Position numbers and translations under genes: made by a program. DNA of 64,000 nucleotides from Nyssa sinensis (lineage: Eukaryota > Streptophyta > Magnoliopsida > Cornales > Nyssaceae). Location: positions 52,633,732-52,697,731 of the forward strand of contig CM018032.1 of assembly GCA_008638375.1 (NCBI GenBank), read 5' to 3'. The notes under the pieces are model-generated. The model was not told the origin of the DNA. It saw only the letters and a list, made by a program, of their open reading frames with translations, and made no database searches. The first letter of the stretch is position 1. Each line of letters opens with the position of its first letter. Positions 9,891-20,742 of the stretch are shown one piece after another.

Positions 9891-11545
9891 TCCAAAGCAT
9901 ATGGGTCTTGACTGAATTCATCATCAATTGGATGGTGTGGATGACAGCTGGAACCGGCATCAGACTAAGTTTCTTTGTCATCACCTATCTGTGATACATA
10001 AAGCATTAACTGTCGAGCTAATTCTTTAAGCTCTTCTTTTGACTATCCTTGGAGCAGTGTTTGGTCAATACTGGAGGATGACCGAGTCCTGTGAGCAATA
10101 AGTTGAGGAACTATTGGGGGAAATTCTTCATTTAATGAAGGAGATAAACCATTCATAATTAAGTCTGTCCCACCATTTTACTGAGAATTCTTTGATTACT
10201 TTGTTTTGATTAACTGCATAATTTCACTTAGTGATCCATGAAATTTTATATTTACAGGCCAATAAGAGGATTATGGGGAATTGAGCAGTATGCTAATCTG
10301 CTTTATAAACTGAAGCAAAATACTGCATTGCCATTTTTGGAGGGGATGGAAGTATTTTTTCTAGAACAAGTCCAAATTTATTCCACCCATTCACTGAACC
10401 ATGTCGGTATTTGACTTTTGAACTTTTGATCAAACATAAGGAACCATGAATGATTGTTGGAAGTCTTATAAACTGAAACAAAATACTGCATTGCCATTTT
10501 TGGAGGGGATGGAAGTATTTTTTCTGGAACAAGTCCAAATTTATTCCACCCATTCACTGAACCATGTCGGTATCTGACTTTTGAACTTTTGATCAACCAT
10601 GAATGATTGTTGGACTCATTCTGAATGTAGAGAGCTCTGGTAAATGCTTGACTATTGTCATAGTAAGAAAACTGGATGAGGGAATTAGGAAGGGATCGGA
10701 GCTGAAAAGGATGGGATCCCCAAGCTTTTTCAAAAATGAAGTTGACTATGATGAACTTCTAGTATAAAATTTGACTGGGATCTTGTTTACTAGGAATATC
10801 TTCAAATCGAACTGATCTAGAATGGAGAAGGATGGTTTTGTACCATTTAAATCTTCAAATCGAACTGATCCAGAATGGAGAAGGATGGCTTTGTACCATT
10901 TAACTGATTTAGAGGGATGGTTGGGAATAAAGTGCCAACCAGGAGGTAAATAACTGGAAGCTAAAAACCCATGGGTCTTGGATTTTACTTTTGTGAGGTT
11001 CAATAAAAAATATATTAACTGTATATGGCTTCTTGAAATAGGGAGAAGAAGGAGTTCTGATTGGAGGTTTAGTTAGATTGATCCTATGGGTCTTGGATTT
11101 TACTTTTGTGAGGTTCAATAAAAAAGATATTAACTGTATATCTTGAAATAGGGAGAAGAAGGAGTTCTGACTGGAGGTTTAGTTAGATTGATCCTTTGTT
11201 CATTTTGAAGGATCAAGGTCAAAATGATCTGTAATTTCATATGGACTGGGGGGTATTCTGGCTAGAGCAGAACTATAACTGGAAAGGCTTGGAAGCTAAA
11301 CTGTAGTTTGGTCAGAGAGGGCGTCTAGAATGGAAAAGCGGCAAAGCGACTGCCTCGTGATGGTGAAGGGGTTAACTGGAAAGGCTTGGAAGCTAAACTG
11401 TAGTTTGGTCAGAGAGGGCGTCTAGAATGGAAAAGCGGCAAAGCGACTGCCTCGTGATGGTGAAGGGGTTGACTATGAGAGGGGTGCAGGAGCTCGTAGA
11501 GCTAAAGCAAAGCACTAGGTGTGACTAATGTTGTTTTCCTTGTGG
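9880..11545 (-). pseudogene. viral ORF2, copy 2, broken by several tandem duplications
   Basis: Minus-strand ORF2 from a start near 11545 to an end near 9882. The core words FDQKFKSQIPTWFSEW, WNKFGLVPEKILPSPPK and MQYFASVYK are present but the gene is cut up by direct duplications: about 168 bp (10301-10468 and 10469-10600), 52 bp (10799-10850 and 10851-10902), about 115 bp (10975-11090 and 11091-11200) and about 97 bp (11276-11372 and 11373-11470). The Pro/Ser-rich N-terminal segment is shortened and rearranged relative to the copy at 20344. It cannot be translated as one protein. Confidence 0.78.
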
Positions 11546-12180
11546 AGGGGAGTTGACTGTTGTTGTAACTGGCTTGTCTTTCTTCCCGCTCATTTTTGGG
11601 CTGCAAAAATTCAGGAGTATGGAAGTCAGGGAGACTGTTATCCTCACCGGGTATGTACTGGATATCAAAATCTGTTTAGAAGCAATGTTTTTGACATCTT
11701 TTTCTAAAACATGCGCAAAGATCTGTTTAGAAGCAATGTTTTTGATATCTTTTTCTAAAACATGATTAGCACTTTTGCAATCAATTTTGACTAAAAACTT
11801 TTGATTTAATAAATCACTTTGAAATTTATTGATGCATAAAACAAGTGATAAAATATATTTTTTAATAGTATTATAATTTAACTGAGTGGGATTCCAGATT
11901 CTAGATTCCAGATTCCAAAATGATAACAGATGATTTGTTCAAGGGAACCAGGACTTAGTTTTTGACTAAGAATGCCACCATAACCAATGTCGGAGGCATC
12001 AGTTTGAACTATTTTGAAAGTAGAAGGGGAAATAGGGAAAAGTCTTGACATACTGTTTAACTTGTTGGACAATACCTGTATGAGCAGGAGTCCAAGGAGA
12101 GGGATTACTGCGAAGACGATCAAATAGAAGTTTACACTGAGAACGAAGATTAGGATAAAATTCTAAGATGTAATTAAGGG
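11545..12180 (-). pseudogene. viral RNase H domain, copy 2
   Basis: On the minus strand the open piece at 11878-12123 includes VQTDASDIGYGGILSQKLS, the RNase H start with its first catalytic Asp. Downstream are CKSANHVLEKDVKN-type and FDIQYIPGEDNSL-type residues near 11640-11800. A 52-bp direct duplication of the IASKQIFA-coding part lies at about 11662-11765. In other copies the RNase H frame ends just past the ORF2 start (MSEKKD), so ORF1 and ORF2 overlap slightly. Confidence 0.75.
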
Positions 12181-13000
12181 ATCCTAAAAATCGCTGTAAC
12201 TGAGTTTTATCAAGGATTTGATTAGGGAATTTATCTGCAAACTAGATTGATTGTTGAATGGGTTTGATATGACCATAAGAAATATCAAAACCTAAGAATC
12301 TAACTAAAGTTTGAAATAACTTGAGTTTACTGGCAGAGAGAACTAATTCATTACTTTTGATAACATTAAGAAATGAATACAAATGTTTCCAATGTTGATA
12401 AATGAAATCGGAGAAGATGAGAACATCATCTATGTGGACAATGATATATGACTGGAAAAAGGATTGAAGATGTCGTTCATGACATTCTGAAATTCACTGG
12501 GAGCATTCTTTAAACCAAAGGACATGACATTCCATTCGTAATGACCAATTCTGAAATTCACTGGGAGCATTCTTTAAACCAAAGGGCATGACATTCCATT
12601 CGTAATGACCAAAGGGGGTTGTGAATGCAGTTTTATATCTGTCTGACTCATGAATTTGGATTTGCCAAAATCCACTTTTCATATCAAATTTACTAAAGAT
12701 GACTGCTTTATGTAATTTACTAAGTCTCTTTTGTTTGGAATATGATACCTAATCCATTATAAGATCTTGTTTAATGGTTTATAATTGATAACTAGATGTT
12801 ATTTCAGCTTTTTTGTTAACATAAAAAGCAGAACATGACCATGGTGATTTAGAAGGTCGAATTATTTGTTTACTAAGTAACTCACTAATTTCTTTTTGAC
12901 ATAACTCCATTAAGGCTTGACTCATTTGGATTGGTCTAGCTTTAGTGGGGATGTTTTGTTCACTGAAGTCTTTGACATTAGGGAGACGAACGTTGTTTCT
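12180..13000 (-). pseudogene. viral reverse transcriptase, copy 2, with catalytic HIDD in place of YIDD
   Basis: Minus-strand RT. The upstream fingers region (IIRPSKSPWSCSAFYVNK) is followed by motif A ([20 protein letters not shown], about 12620-12685), then [21 protein letters not shown]. At 12425-12440 the minus strand reads [11 protein letters not shown]: the two Asp are kept, but the Tyr of the usual YxDD box is His. A direct 64-bp duplication (12486-12549 and 12550-12613) shifts the frame after NAPSEFQ. Frameshifts also occur at about 12700-12760. This is the only copy in the window that still has the RT centre. Confidence 0.82.
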
Positions 13001-13660
13001 TATGCCAAAAAGCTATTGGTAACTCAGAGTAAACTTGTTGTTTAAGAAGTGATTCAAATTAAAGAATGCATTGTTGAAGGGAAGGGTTGAGTAACTGTTG
13101 TTCAACGTGTTTAAACTGGATTTCTTCTAAGAGAAACTCAATGTGTGATTTTTTTTAGAGAGGAGTTTCTTCTAAGAGAAACTCAATGTGTGATTGTTTG
13201 ATAGAGAGATCCTACAAAGATTTGATTTTTCTAGATTGGGAGTAGTGGACAAACTTAAAGTTGACTGTTTGGCCTAGGGGTTGTGTGGTTATTCCTTCAC
13301 TGTTCGTGGAGAAAGGATATAACAAACACATAAATTGGTTACCAAGAATAACTGTGTCAAACATATTTTTAACTAAGACGAATAACATTATCCTAGCACA
13401 CATGTGCATTGGATAACTTATACTGTACTTGCATTTTACTACCGTTAGCTGATTTTAAACGATCATGGGTTTTCTCAAAGTATTTAGTGGGAATGATTCC
13501 TTCCTGGATGCAGTTTAGATCTACACCAGAATCAATGAGGGCGATGGTGTCTAACTCAAATTCATCACAAATTATGACTTTAACTGGGCAATGCCATTTT
13601 TGGAAATCAATCTTGGTGATTGCTTCCAAAAAGCCTGTTTGATCCTTTGAACTAGTAGAG
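13000..13660 (-). pseudogene. viral aspartic protease and protease-RT linker, copy 2
   Basis: On the minus strand: CDEFELDTIALIDSGVDLNC holds the catalytic Asp-Ser-Gly (about 13520-13545), followed by YFEKTHDRLKSANGSKMQ and the C-terminal half (NMFDTVILGNQFMCLLYPF). In copy 3, NVCFKTPFILVKN joins these parts; here part of it is deleted near 13385-13400. The linker to RT has a 40-bp direct duplication of EFLLEE-coding DNA at about 13110-13200. Confidence 0.78.
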
Positions 13661-14380
13661 GGTAATTCTTGAGAAACAGTGATATCATTGGTTGGTCCAA
13701 TTTCATCATATGTGGGTGGATGAAGATGAGTGAAAGGAGGAGGAAGGAGATGACTATCAACCTTGTTTTCTAAAGATTGATGCTTAAGTTGCAAAGTATG
13801 TACTAACTGATTTAACTTGGTGATGCCATTTTTGGAAATCAATCTTGGTGATTGCTTCCAAAAAGCCTGTTTGATCCTCTGAACTAGTAGAGGGTAATTC
13901 TTGAGAAACAGTGATATCATTGGTTGTCCAATTTCATCATCTGTAGGTGGATGCAGATGAGTGAAAGGAGGAGGAAGGAGATGACTATCAACCTTGTCTT
14001 CTAAAGATTGATGCTTAAGTTGCAAAGTATGTACTAACTGATTTAACTTGGTGATGCCATTTTTGGAAATCAATCTTGGTGATTGCTTCCAAAAAGCCTG
14101 TTTGATCCTCTGAACTAGTAGAGGGTAATTCTTGAGAAACAGTGATATCATTGGTTGTCCAATTTCATCATCTGTAGGTGGATGAAGATGAGTGAAAGGA
14201 GGAGGAAGGAGATGATTATCAACCTTGTCTTCTAAAGATTGATGCTTAAGTTGCAAAGTATGTACTAACTGATTTAACTTGGTGATGTCTTGTTTGCTAT
14301 GGTTAACTTCACATTATAAATCCTGGATAGTGACTGGTTTGGGTGGACTGAATCTATCGAACATTTTGTTGAATTGAACT
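13660..14380 (-). pseudogene. protease upstream linker with a 231-bp segment in triplicate, copy 2
   Basis: The predicted coiled coil (VHTLQLKHQSLEDKV) plus Pro/His spacer plus start of the protease domain is present three times head-to-tail with breakpoints at GGTGATG (13819, 14050, 14281), a period of 231 bp or 77 codons. The frame stays open across the whole array (13393-14256, about 287 codons). In two of the three units one base is missing (GGTTGTCC for GGTTGGTCC), so part of each unit is read in a different frame (QPMISLFLKNYPLL) and comes back to the normal frame at the next repeat border. Confidence 0.85.
13819..14280. repeat. 231-bp tandem repeat (two extra units) in viral linker
   Basis: Two near-identical 231-bp units, 13819-14049 and 14050-14280, adjoin a third related unit in 13660-13818. 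Differences are a few substitutions. Such sharp, in-phase copies suggest a recent unequal exchange or template switching, or an assembly artefact. Confidence 0.85.
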
Positions 14381-14439
14381 AGAAGATTAGTAGGAATGGG
14401 TAAAGAAGATTTATTAGTTCCTGTTACTAGTGTTGTTTT

Positions 14440-16125
14440 GAACTAGTTCAAATATTGGGATTTAACTATAGGATTTTCTACGTTATTAATTAATTCAAGT
14501 AGAAGTTCATCCTATTTACTTAATACATGAACTGTTTTGCAAGAATTGCTATTGCAACTGTCAACACATCTTATCTTAACTGGAGGACTATCTGATTGAG
14601 AACAGGATTGATAATCTGAAAAAAATGATCTAACTGGTCAATTTCATTTTCACAATCGTCCGAACTATAGGATAAAGAACTAGAGGGTTCACTATCTGTG
14701 TTTCTCAGTTCTAGTATCCTAAATAACTCTTGTTTCTGATCTTGGATAATTTGGAGGGTGTTGATTAACTTTTTAACTTTACAACCTAACTGGAAATGTC
14801 TGGGTTTACCACATTTAAAACAAACATCAGTAGATGTAGCTTTGCGGGACGTATGTTTAATAGTAGAATTTTTCTTTCTACGGTTTGTCTTATAGTACTT
14901 GGGTGTATGTTTGTGACTATCGTAACGATGTCTATGTGACCGTCGTTTAGATGGGGCGACTGAGGGTGGGCCATATTGAAAATTGTCGAGTTCATACTTG
15001 GCTCGTTTCTTGATCCTAGCGGCTTTATTACAAATTTTCATATCTATGTACTGAGGATTTCTCTAATCTTATGGGCAAAAAGATTAAGAAGGCCATTGAT
15101 GAACTTTTCTTTCCAGAAGGGAGAGTTACTGTCGTCTAAGCATAACTCTGGAGCAGAAGACATCTGCATACCATTCGTAGTCAGTTAGAGTGGGACATTT
15201 GAGATTACTTAACTAATCGTGAATCTTAGCTGTTACATGACTAGGAGTTCATACGAAGTGTTTAGTATTTGTGTAAATGAGGGTATTGACTCCATCAAGA
15301 TGTCCTTGACCTATGGTTTCGTCAAAAACTCGGTTACCTTCAAGGTCTCCTTTAACTGCGTAAATTATAGAGTCTCTGGTTTCTTGGGTAAGGTGTTTTT
15401 CCCACCAAGTGAGAAGTTTACTTGTAAAACTTAAGACTAATAATTTAACAACATCATTTTGTGGACTATTGTTTTTCTCAATGTAAAAATTGGCGGTCAT
15501 AGCCATGTGACTGAGTTTGTTCAAGATTTCTAGTTTTGAATGACCATCTATGTTCTATTCATAGTGGCGATCAGAAGCAACTGAGAATTGACTATGAAGT
15601 AGTCTTTCCTCATACTAAAGGTCTGGAGGAGTTGGACGACTATATCGATTACTAGTAGGGTTAAATCTAGGACAATGAAATTTATTAACTGTAAAACCTT
15701 GAAATTGGTCTTGTAATTGATTTAATTCCTGGTACTGAGTTTGTAATGCGTTATCATCATCAGTTGATGATTCAGAACTGTTTGTAGCTTTCGTTTGGGC
15801 TACCACTATTTTAGAGGAAGTGGAAGTTTCAGTCTTAACTGGTATAACTAATTCTTGAAGCATTTTGTTAACCTGTTCTAAGGCCGTTGTGTCCTTAGGA
15901 AGAGGTTTTGAAAGTTTTACTTCGGGTAACCTAATTAAAGGTTTTTCTAACTGGACCATTGAAGAGGAAGAAGAGGGTTGGGTATTGTCTATTATCTTCT
16001 CAATTTTATGTAACTGATTTCCTATAGTAATTAGACATTGATTGGTGTAGTTGTTCTATTCAACTATCCTCCTAGAAGTATCATCTGAATCTTTACCTAG
16101 ATATTGAACTATGATTGTACCAATG
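14440..16125 (-). pseudogene. viral coat protein domain with intact zinc knuckle, copy 2
   Basis: Minus strand. KPLIRLPEVKLSKPLPKD and STDDDNALQTQYQE open the domain at 15959-15615. The central part (NKLSHMAMTANFYIEKNNSP, KLLTWWEKHLTQ, FINGLLNLF-type) follows with frameshifts near 15530, 15140 and 15050. The basic tail and zinc knuckle CFKCGKPRHFQLGC (14781-14822, Cys-x2-Cys-x4-His-x4-Cys, all ligands present) are in one open piece, 14571-15041, followed by an acidic Ser-rich linker (SEPSSSLSYSSDDCENEIDQ). Compared with copy 3 the basic His-rich tail is shortened by about 60 bp near 14920, and a piece is missing near 15045. Confidence 0.82.
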
Positions 16126-16129
16126 GGTG

Positions 16130-16212
16130 GATGACTAGACTGGACTGAGGATTTCTCTTCCAGTGGTTGACTATCATGGCTTACTTGGTAATCTTCACTG
16201 TTAACTATATCT
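16130..16212 (-). pseudogene. movement-protein stub fused to coat region (copy 2)
   Basis: Identical arrangement to 7000-7085: SIPDIVNSEDYQVSHDSQPL on the minus strand runs into the coat-upstream segment near 16150, then the orientation flips to plus-strand ORF2 at about 16212-16216. Confidence 0.75.
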
Positions 16213-16215
16213 GGG

Positions 16216-17270
16216 ATAGAAGAAATGAATGGAATACCCCCTTAGTCCATATGAATTACAGATCCTTTTGATCCCTCAAAAGAACAAAGGATCATTCTGG
16301 CTAAACCTCCAGTCAGAACTCCTTCTTCTCCCTATTTCAAGAAGCCATATACAATTAATATCTTTTTCATTGAACCTCACAAAAGTAAAATCCAAGACCC
16401 ATGGGTTTTAGCTTCCGTTATTTACCTCCTGGTTGGCACTTTATTCCCGACCATCCCTCTAAATTAGTTAAATGGTTCAAAGCCATCCTTCTCCATTCTG
16501 GATCAATTCGATTTGAAGATATCCCTAGTAAACAAGATCCCAATCAAATTTTATACTAGAAGTTCATCATAGTCAACCCAGTCAAATTTTATACCAGAAA
16601 TTCATCATAGTCAACTGCATTTCTGAAAAAGCTTACTATGACTACAGTCAAGCATTCACCAGAGCTCTCTACATTCAGAATGAGTCCAACAATCAGTCAT
16701 GGTTCCTCATGTTTGATCAAAAGTTTAAAAGGCAGATACCGACATGGTTCAATGAATGGTGGAATAAATTTGGACTTGTTCCAGAAATACTTTCATCCCC
16801 TCTCAAAACGGCAATGCAGTATTTTGCTTCAGTTTATAAGACAGATCAGCATACTACTTTGTTCCCCATAATCCTCTTAATGGCCAGTAAATATAAAATT
16901 TCATGGATCACTAAGTGGAATTATGTAGTTAATCAAAACAAAGTAATCAGAGAATTCTCAGTAAAATGGTGGGACAAACTTAATTATGAACGATTTATCT
17001 CCTTCATTAATTAAGAATTTCCCCTAGCAGTTCCTTAACCTATTGCTCACTGGACTCGGTCATCCTTCAGTATTGACCAAACCCTGCTCCAAGGACAGTC
17101 AAAAGAAGAGCTTAAAGAATTAGCTCGGCAGTTAATGCTTCTTGTATCACAGATGGGTGATGACCAAAAAACTCAGTCTGATACAGGTTCCAACTGTCAT
17201 CCACACCATCCAATTGATGATGAATTCAGTCAAGACCCATATGCTTTGGACAATGATTTCGAGATCTAAT
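16216..17270 (+). pseudogene. viral ORF2 fragment, copy 2 plus strand
   Basis: Starts at the same ORF2 point as the copy at 7090 and runs to the DNDFEI tail and stop at about 17268. The best open piece, 16709-17014, has FDQKFKRQIPTWFNEW, WNKFGLVPEILSSPLKTA and KISWITKWNYVVNQNK. A direct duplication of about 50 bp (NQILYQKFIIVN-coding) lies at 16540-16617, and a deletion near 16632 removes the LPNSLIQY segment. A stop follows FINXE at about 17014. Confidence 0.78.
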
Positions 17271-17880
17271 CAGTGGATGCAATAATTATCATAAATCAAT
17301 ATTCAAACAGTAAAAGATATGAACAGTAACCAACAACAGACAAGTTACTATTCACGTACAGTAAAAAGTCGTGAACAGTAACCACACGCCAGAAAAGTCA
17401 ACAGTACGCGTCAGCTTTTACCCTAGTTAAAGCAAATTTGCCTATAAAATTCCAGCTGCGAATCCCGTCAGTTAAGCAACATCCAAGGTGCCTCTCCCCT
17501 CTATGAACGACAGTTCCTCCTCAGTTATCAAAAATAGAATTACAACCCTTAAGAGAATTCCTTCAACAAGAGAAACATTTGTAAACATGTCTCTTAGAAA
17601 TTCGCTCATGTTTATCATTTGTCTGTCAGTTAATTAGGCTTTAAGCCTTTAAGTTAATCGTAAGTAATTTCATTTATACAAAGATTTTCTTTTACAGTAT
17701 CTTATTTTCTTCATTATATCCCAATCCTCTCATGGACGGTTATACCGCCTTCCTGCATACATGCATAGTTATTTTAAATTTTCCTTGTTTCCGCCCCCCA
17801 CTGGCTCAGTCAGTCCCCTTATGGTATTGAGCCATCTGTTGGATCCATTTTTGTTGAGATAAGCTACGTTCTTTTACGAA
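17270..17880 (+). promoter_or_regulatory. viral promoter/LTR-like region, copy 2 plus strand, TATA box lost
   Basis: Same layout as 8150-8760, with GAACAGTAACC words at 17320-17385. The TATA position reads CTATGAACG (17501-17509) instead of CTATAAAAG, so basal promoter strength is likely lost. Confidence 0.68.
17822..17834 (+). promoter_or_regulatory. degenerate viral primer-binding site
   Basis: TGGTATTGAGCCA: the intact site with one base lost and one C to T change. Confidence 0.7.
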
Positions 17881-18244
17881 CACTGTAGTGATCAGCAATA
17901 TGGTGAATTTGGCAATGAATGATTGCATTCATTTCAGTTATAATTCTTTAAGTTATGCTCAGTTTACTCTTCTTTCCCTGTTTATTTGTACCCATTAGTT
18001 ATCTTCTCATCCTAGACTGACTCTGTACCTCCCTGAAAGTCCACAGATTATAGGAAACGTCGCAAGCCCGTTGAGCTAAGATAGCGTTTAGGGTAATAGT
18101 CTTATCAAAGTCCTTAATGGCTGGGTCAAGTTATGCAGAACAATCACCTATGAAGAAGATAATCAAAAGTACACTTAAACAGTAAAATAAAAGAAAACTC
18201 TGTGTAATTTAATCAATTATTTCTAAAATGAATAAGTTATTCAG
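17880..18244 (+). pseudogene. viral leader and ORF1 start (plus), second head-to-head junction
   Basis: Leader followed by ATG at 18228 (MNKLFRS) which turns into minus-strand movement DNA at about 18244. Same breakpoint as at 9103. Confidence 0.7.
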
Positions 18245-18620
18245 ATCTTTGTTAAGAGCGTAGGTTTGTTCTATGGTCTTACAATTAGGATTACTGGCAA
18301 AGGGATTAGAACCTAACCAAGAAGATACTTGGTAGATTTGACTGAAATGAATGGAATCATTCATTGCCAAATTAACCATGCTACTGATCACTACAGTGTT
18401 CGTAAAAGAATGTAGTTTATCTCAACAGTAATGGATCCTACAGATGACTCTAATACCATAAGGGGACTGACCGAGCCAGTGGGGGGCGGAAATAAGGAAA
18501 ATTTAAAATAACTATGCATATATGCAAGAAGGCGGTATAATCGTGCATGAGGGGATTGGATATAATGAAAAAAATAAGATACTGTAAAAGAAAATCTTTG
18601 TATAAATGAAATTACTATTT
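18245..18620 (-). pseudogene. movement scrap, primer site and truncated LTR-like region, copy 3
   Basis: Minus strand: degenerate primer site at 18446-18458 (TGGTATTAGAGTC), a leader piece fused to SQIYQVSSWLGSNPFASNPN, and on the other side an LTR-like part that breaks at about 18616. The TATA-bearing 300 bp seen at 9480-9760 are deleted here; only the GAACAGTAACC-type repeats (18620-18690) remain. Confidence 0.7.
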
Positions 18621-18694
18621 GTCTGTTGTTGGTTACTGTTCATATCTTTTACTGTTTGAATAGTGATTTCTGATAATTATTGTATCTGCTGATT

Positions 18695-20344
18695 AGATAT
18701 CGAAATCACTGTCCAAAGCATATAGGTCTTGACTGAATTCATCATCAATTGGATGGTGTGGATGACAGCTGGAACCGGCATCAGACTGAGTTTTTTTGTC
18801 ATTACCCATCTGTGATACATGAAGCATTAACTGCCAAGCTAATTCTTTAAGCTCTTCTTTTGACTGTCCTTGGAGCAGGGTTTGGTCAATACTGGAGGAG
18901 GACCGTGTCCTGTGAGCAATAGGTTAAGGAACTGTTGGGGGAAATTATTCATTAATGAAGGAGATAAACCATTCATAATTAAGTCTGTCCCACCATTGTA
19001 TTGAGGATTCTATGATTACTTTGTTTTGATTAACTGCATAATTTCACTTAGTGATCCATGAAATTTTATATTTACTGGTCATTAAGAGGATTATGGGGAA
19101 TTGAGCAGTATGCTGATCCTGTTTTATAAACTGAAACAAAATACTGCATTGCCATTTTGAGAGAGGATGGAAGTATTTTTTCTAGAACAAGTCCAAATTT
19201 ATTCCACCATTCACTAGAGCAGTCAGGGTTTGGTCAATACTGGAGGATGACCGAGTCCTGTGAGATATAGGTTGAGGAACTGTTGGGGGAAATTCTTCAT
19301 TAATGAATGAGATAAATCGTTCATAATTAAGTATGTCCCCACTATTTTATTGAGAATTCTCTGATTACTTTGTTTTGATTAACTGCATAATTCCACTTAG
19401 TGATCCATGAATTTTATATTTACTGTCCATTAAGAGGATTATGGGGAACTGAGCAGTATGTTGATCTGTCTTATAAACTGAAGCAAAATACTGCATTGCC
19501 ATTTTAAGAGGGGATGGAAGTATTTTTTCTGGAACAAGTCCAAATTTATTCCACCATTCACTGAACCATGTCGGTATCTGACTTTTGAACTTTTGATCAA
19601 ACATGAGGAACCATGAATGATTGTTAGACTCATTCTGAATGTAGAGAGCTCTGGTGAGTGCTTGATTGTAGTCATAGTAAGAATACTGGATGAGGGAATT
19701 GGGAAGGGATCGGAGTTGAGAAGGACCCTAAGTTTTTTCAGAAATGAAGTTGACTGTGATGAACTTTTGGTATAAAATTTGACTGGGATCTTGTTTACTA
19801 GGGATATCTTCAAATCGAACTGATCTAGAATGGAGAAGGATGGCTTTGTACATTTAACTGATTTAGAAGGATGGTCGGGAATAAAGTGCCAACCAGGAGG
19901 TAAATAACTGGAAGCTAAAACCCATGGGTCTTGGATTTTACTTTTGTGAGGTTCAATGAAAAAGATATTAACTGTATATAGCTTCTTGAAATAGGGAGAA
20001 GAAGGAGTTTTGACTGGAGGTTTAGCTGGAATGATCCTTTGTTCTTTTGTGGGATCAAAATGATCTGTAATTTCATATGGATTGGGGGGTATTCTGGCTA
20101 GAGCAGAACTATAACTGGGAAGGCTAGGAAGGCTTGGAAGGCTATAGCTGGGGCGAGGTAAATTGTAGTTTGGTCGGAGAGGGCTACCTAGACTAGAAAA
20201 ATGGCTGCCTTGTAATGGTGAATGGGTTGACTGTGAGAGGGGTGCAGGAGCTCGTAGAGCCAAAGCACTAGGTGTGACTAATGTTGTTTTCCTTGTTGAG
20301 GGAGTTGACTGTTGTTGTAATTGCTCGTCTTTCTTCTCGCTCAT
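18695..20344 (-). pseudogene. viral ORF2, copy 3, open for about 301 codons from its start
   Basis: The best ORF2 here. Its ATG is at 20344 (MSEKKDEQLQQQSTPSTRKT), inside the end of the RNase H frame. Domains: an N-terminal Ser/Pro-rich low-complexity region (about residues 10-125, with repeats of LPRPSYSLPSLPSLPSYS type), a basic FFIEPHKSKIQDPW block, then the conserved core through WFSEWWNKFGLVPEK. In this core the frame slips at about 19600 and runs into a stop at 19439. Past that point a direct duplication of about 360 bp (roughly 18860-19216 and 19220-19580) repeats the C-terminal half. The acidic end (DSDFDI) stops at about 18699. The whole protein would be near 470 residues by layout. 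No catalytic motif that I know is present. Confidence 0.78.
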
Positions 20345-20742
20345 TTTTGGGCTACAAAAATTCACGAGTAAGGAAGTCAGGGAGACTGTTACCCTCATCG
20401 GGTATGTACTGGATATCAAAATCAAAAACTGAGAGAATGGCTTGCCATCGTGCAAAGATCTATTTAAAAGCAATGTTTTTGACATCTTTTTCTAAAACAT
20501 GCTTAGCACTTTTGCATTCAATTTTGACTAAAAACTTTTGATTTAATAAATCACTTTAAAATTTACTGATGCATAAAACAAGTGATAAAATCTCTTTTTT
20601 AATAGTACTATAATTTAACTGAGTGGGATTCCAGATTCCAGATTCCAGAATGATAACGGATGATTTGCTTAGGGGAATCAGGACTTAGTTTTTGACTAAG
20701 AATGCCACCATAACCAATGTCGGAGGCATCAATTTGAACCAT
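20345..20742 (-). pseudogene. viral RNase H, copy 3, fused to RT by deletion
   Basis: On the minus strand IDASDIGYGGILSQKLSP and the C-terminal VFDFDIQYIPDEGNSL-type block are present; the catalytic Asp of the first motif is kept. At about 20740 it is joined directly to RT residues FGHYE; roughly 600 bp encoding the NAPSEF, YxDD and thumb parts present in copy 2 are missing. Confidence 0.75.
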
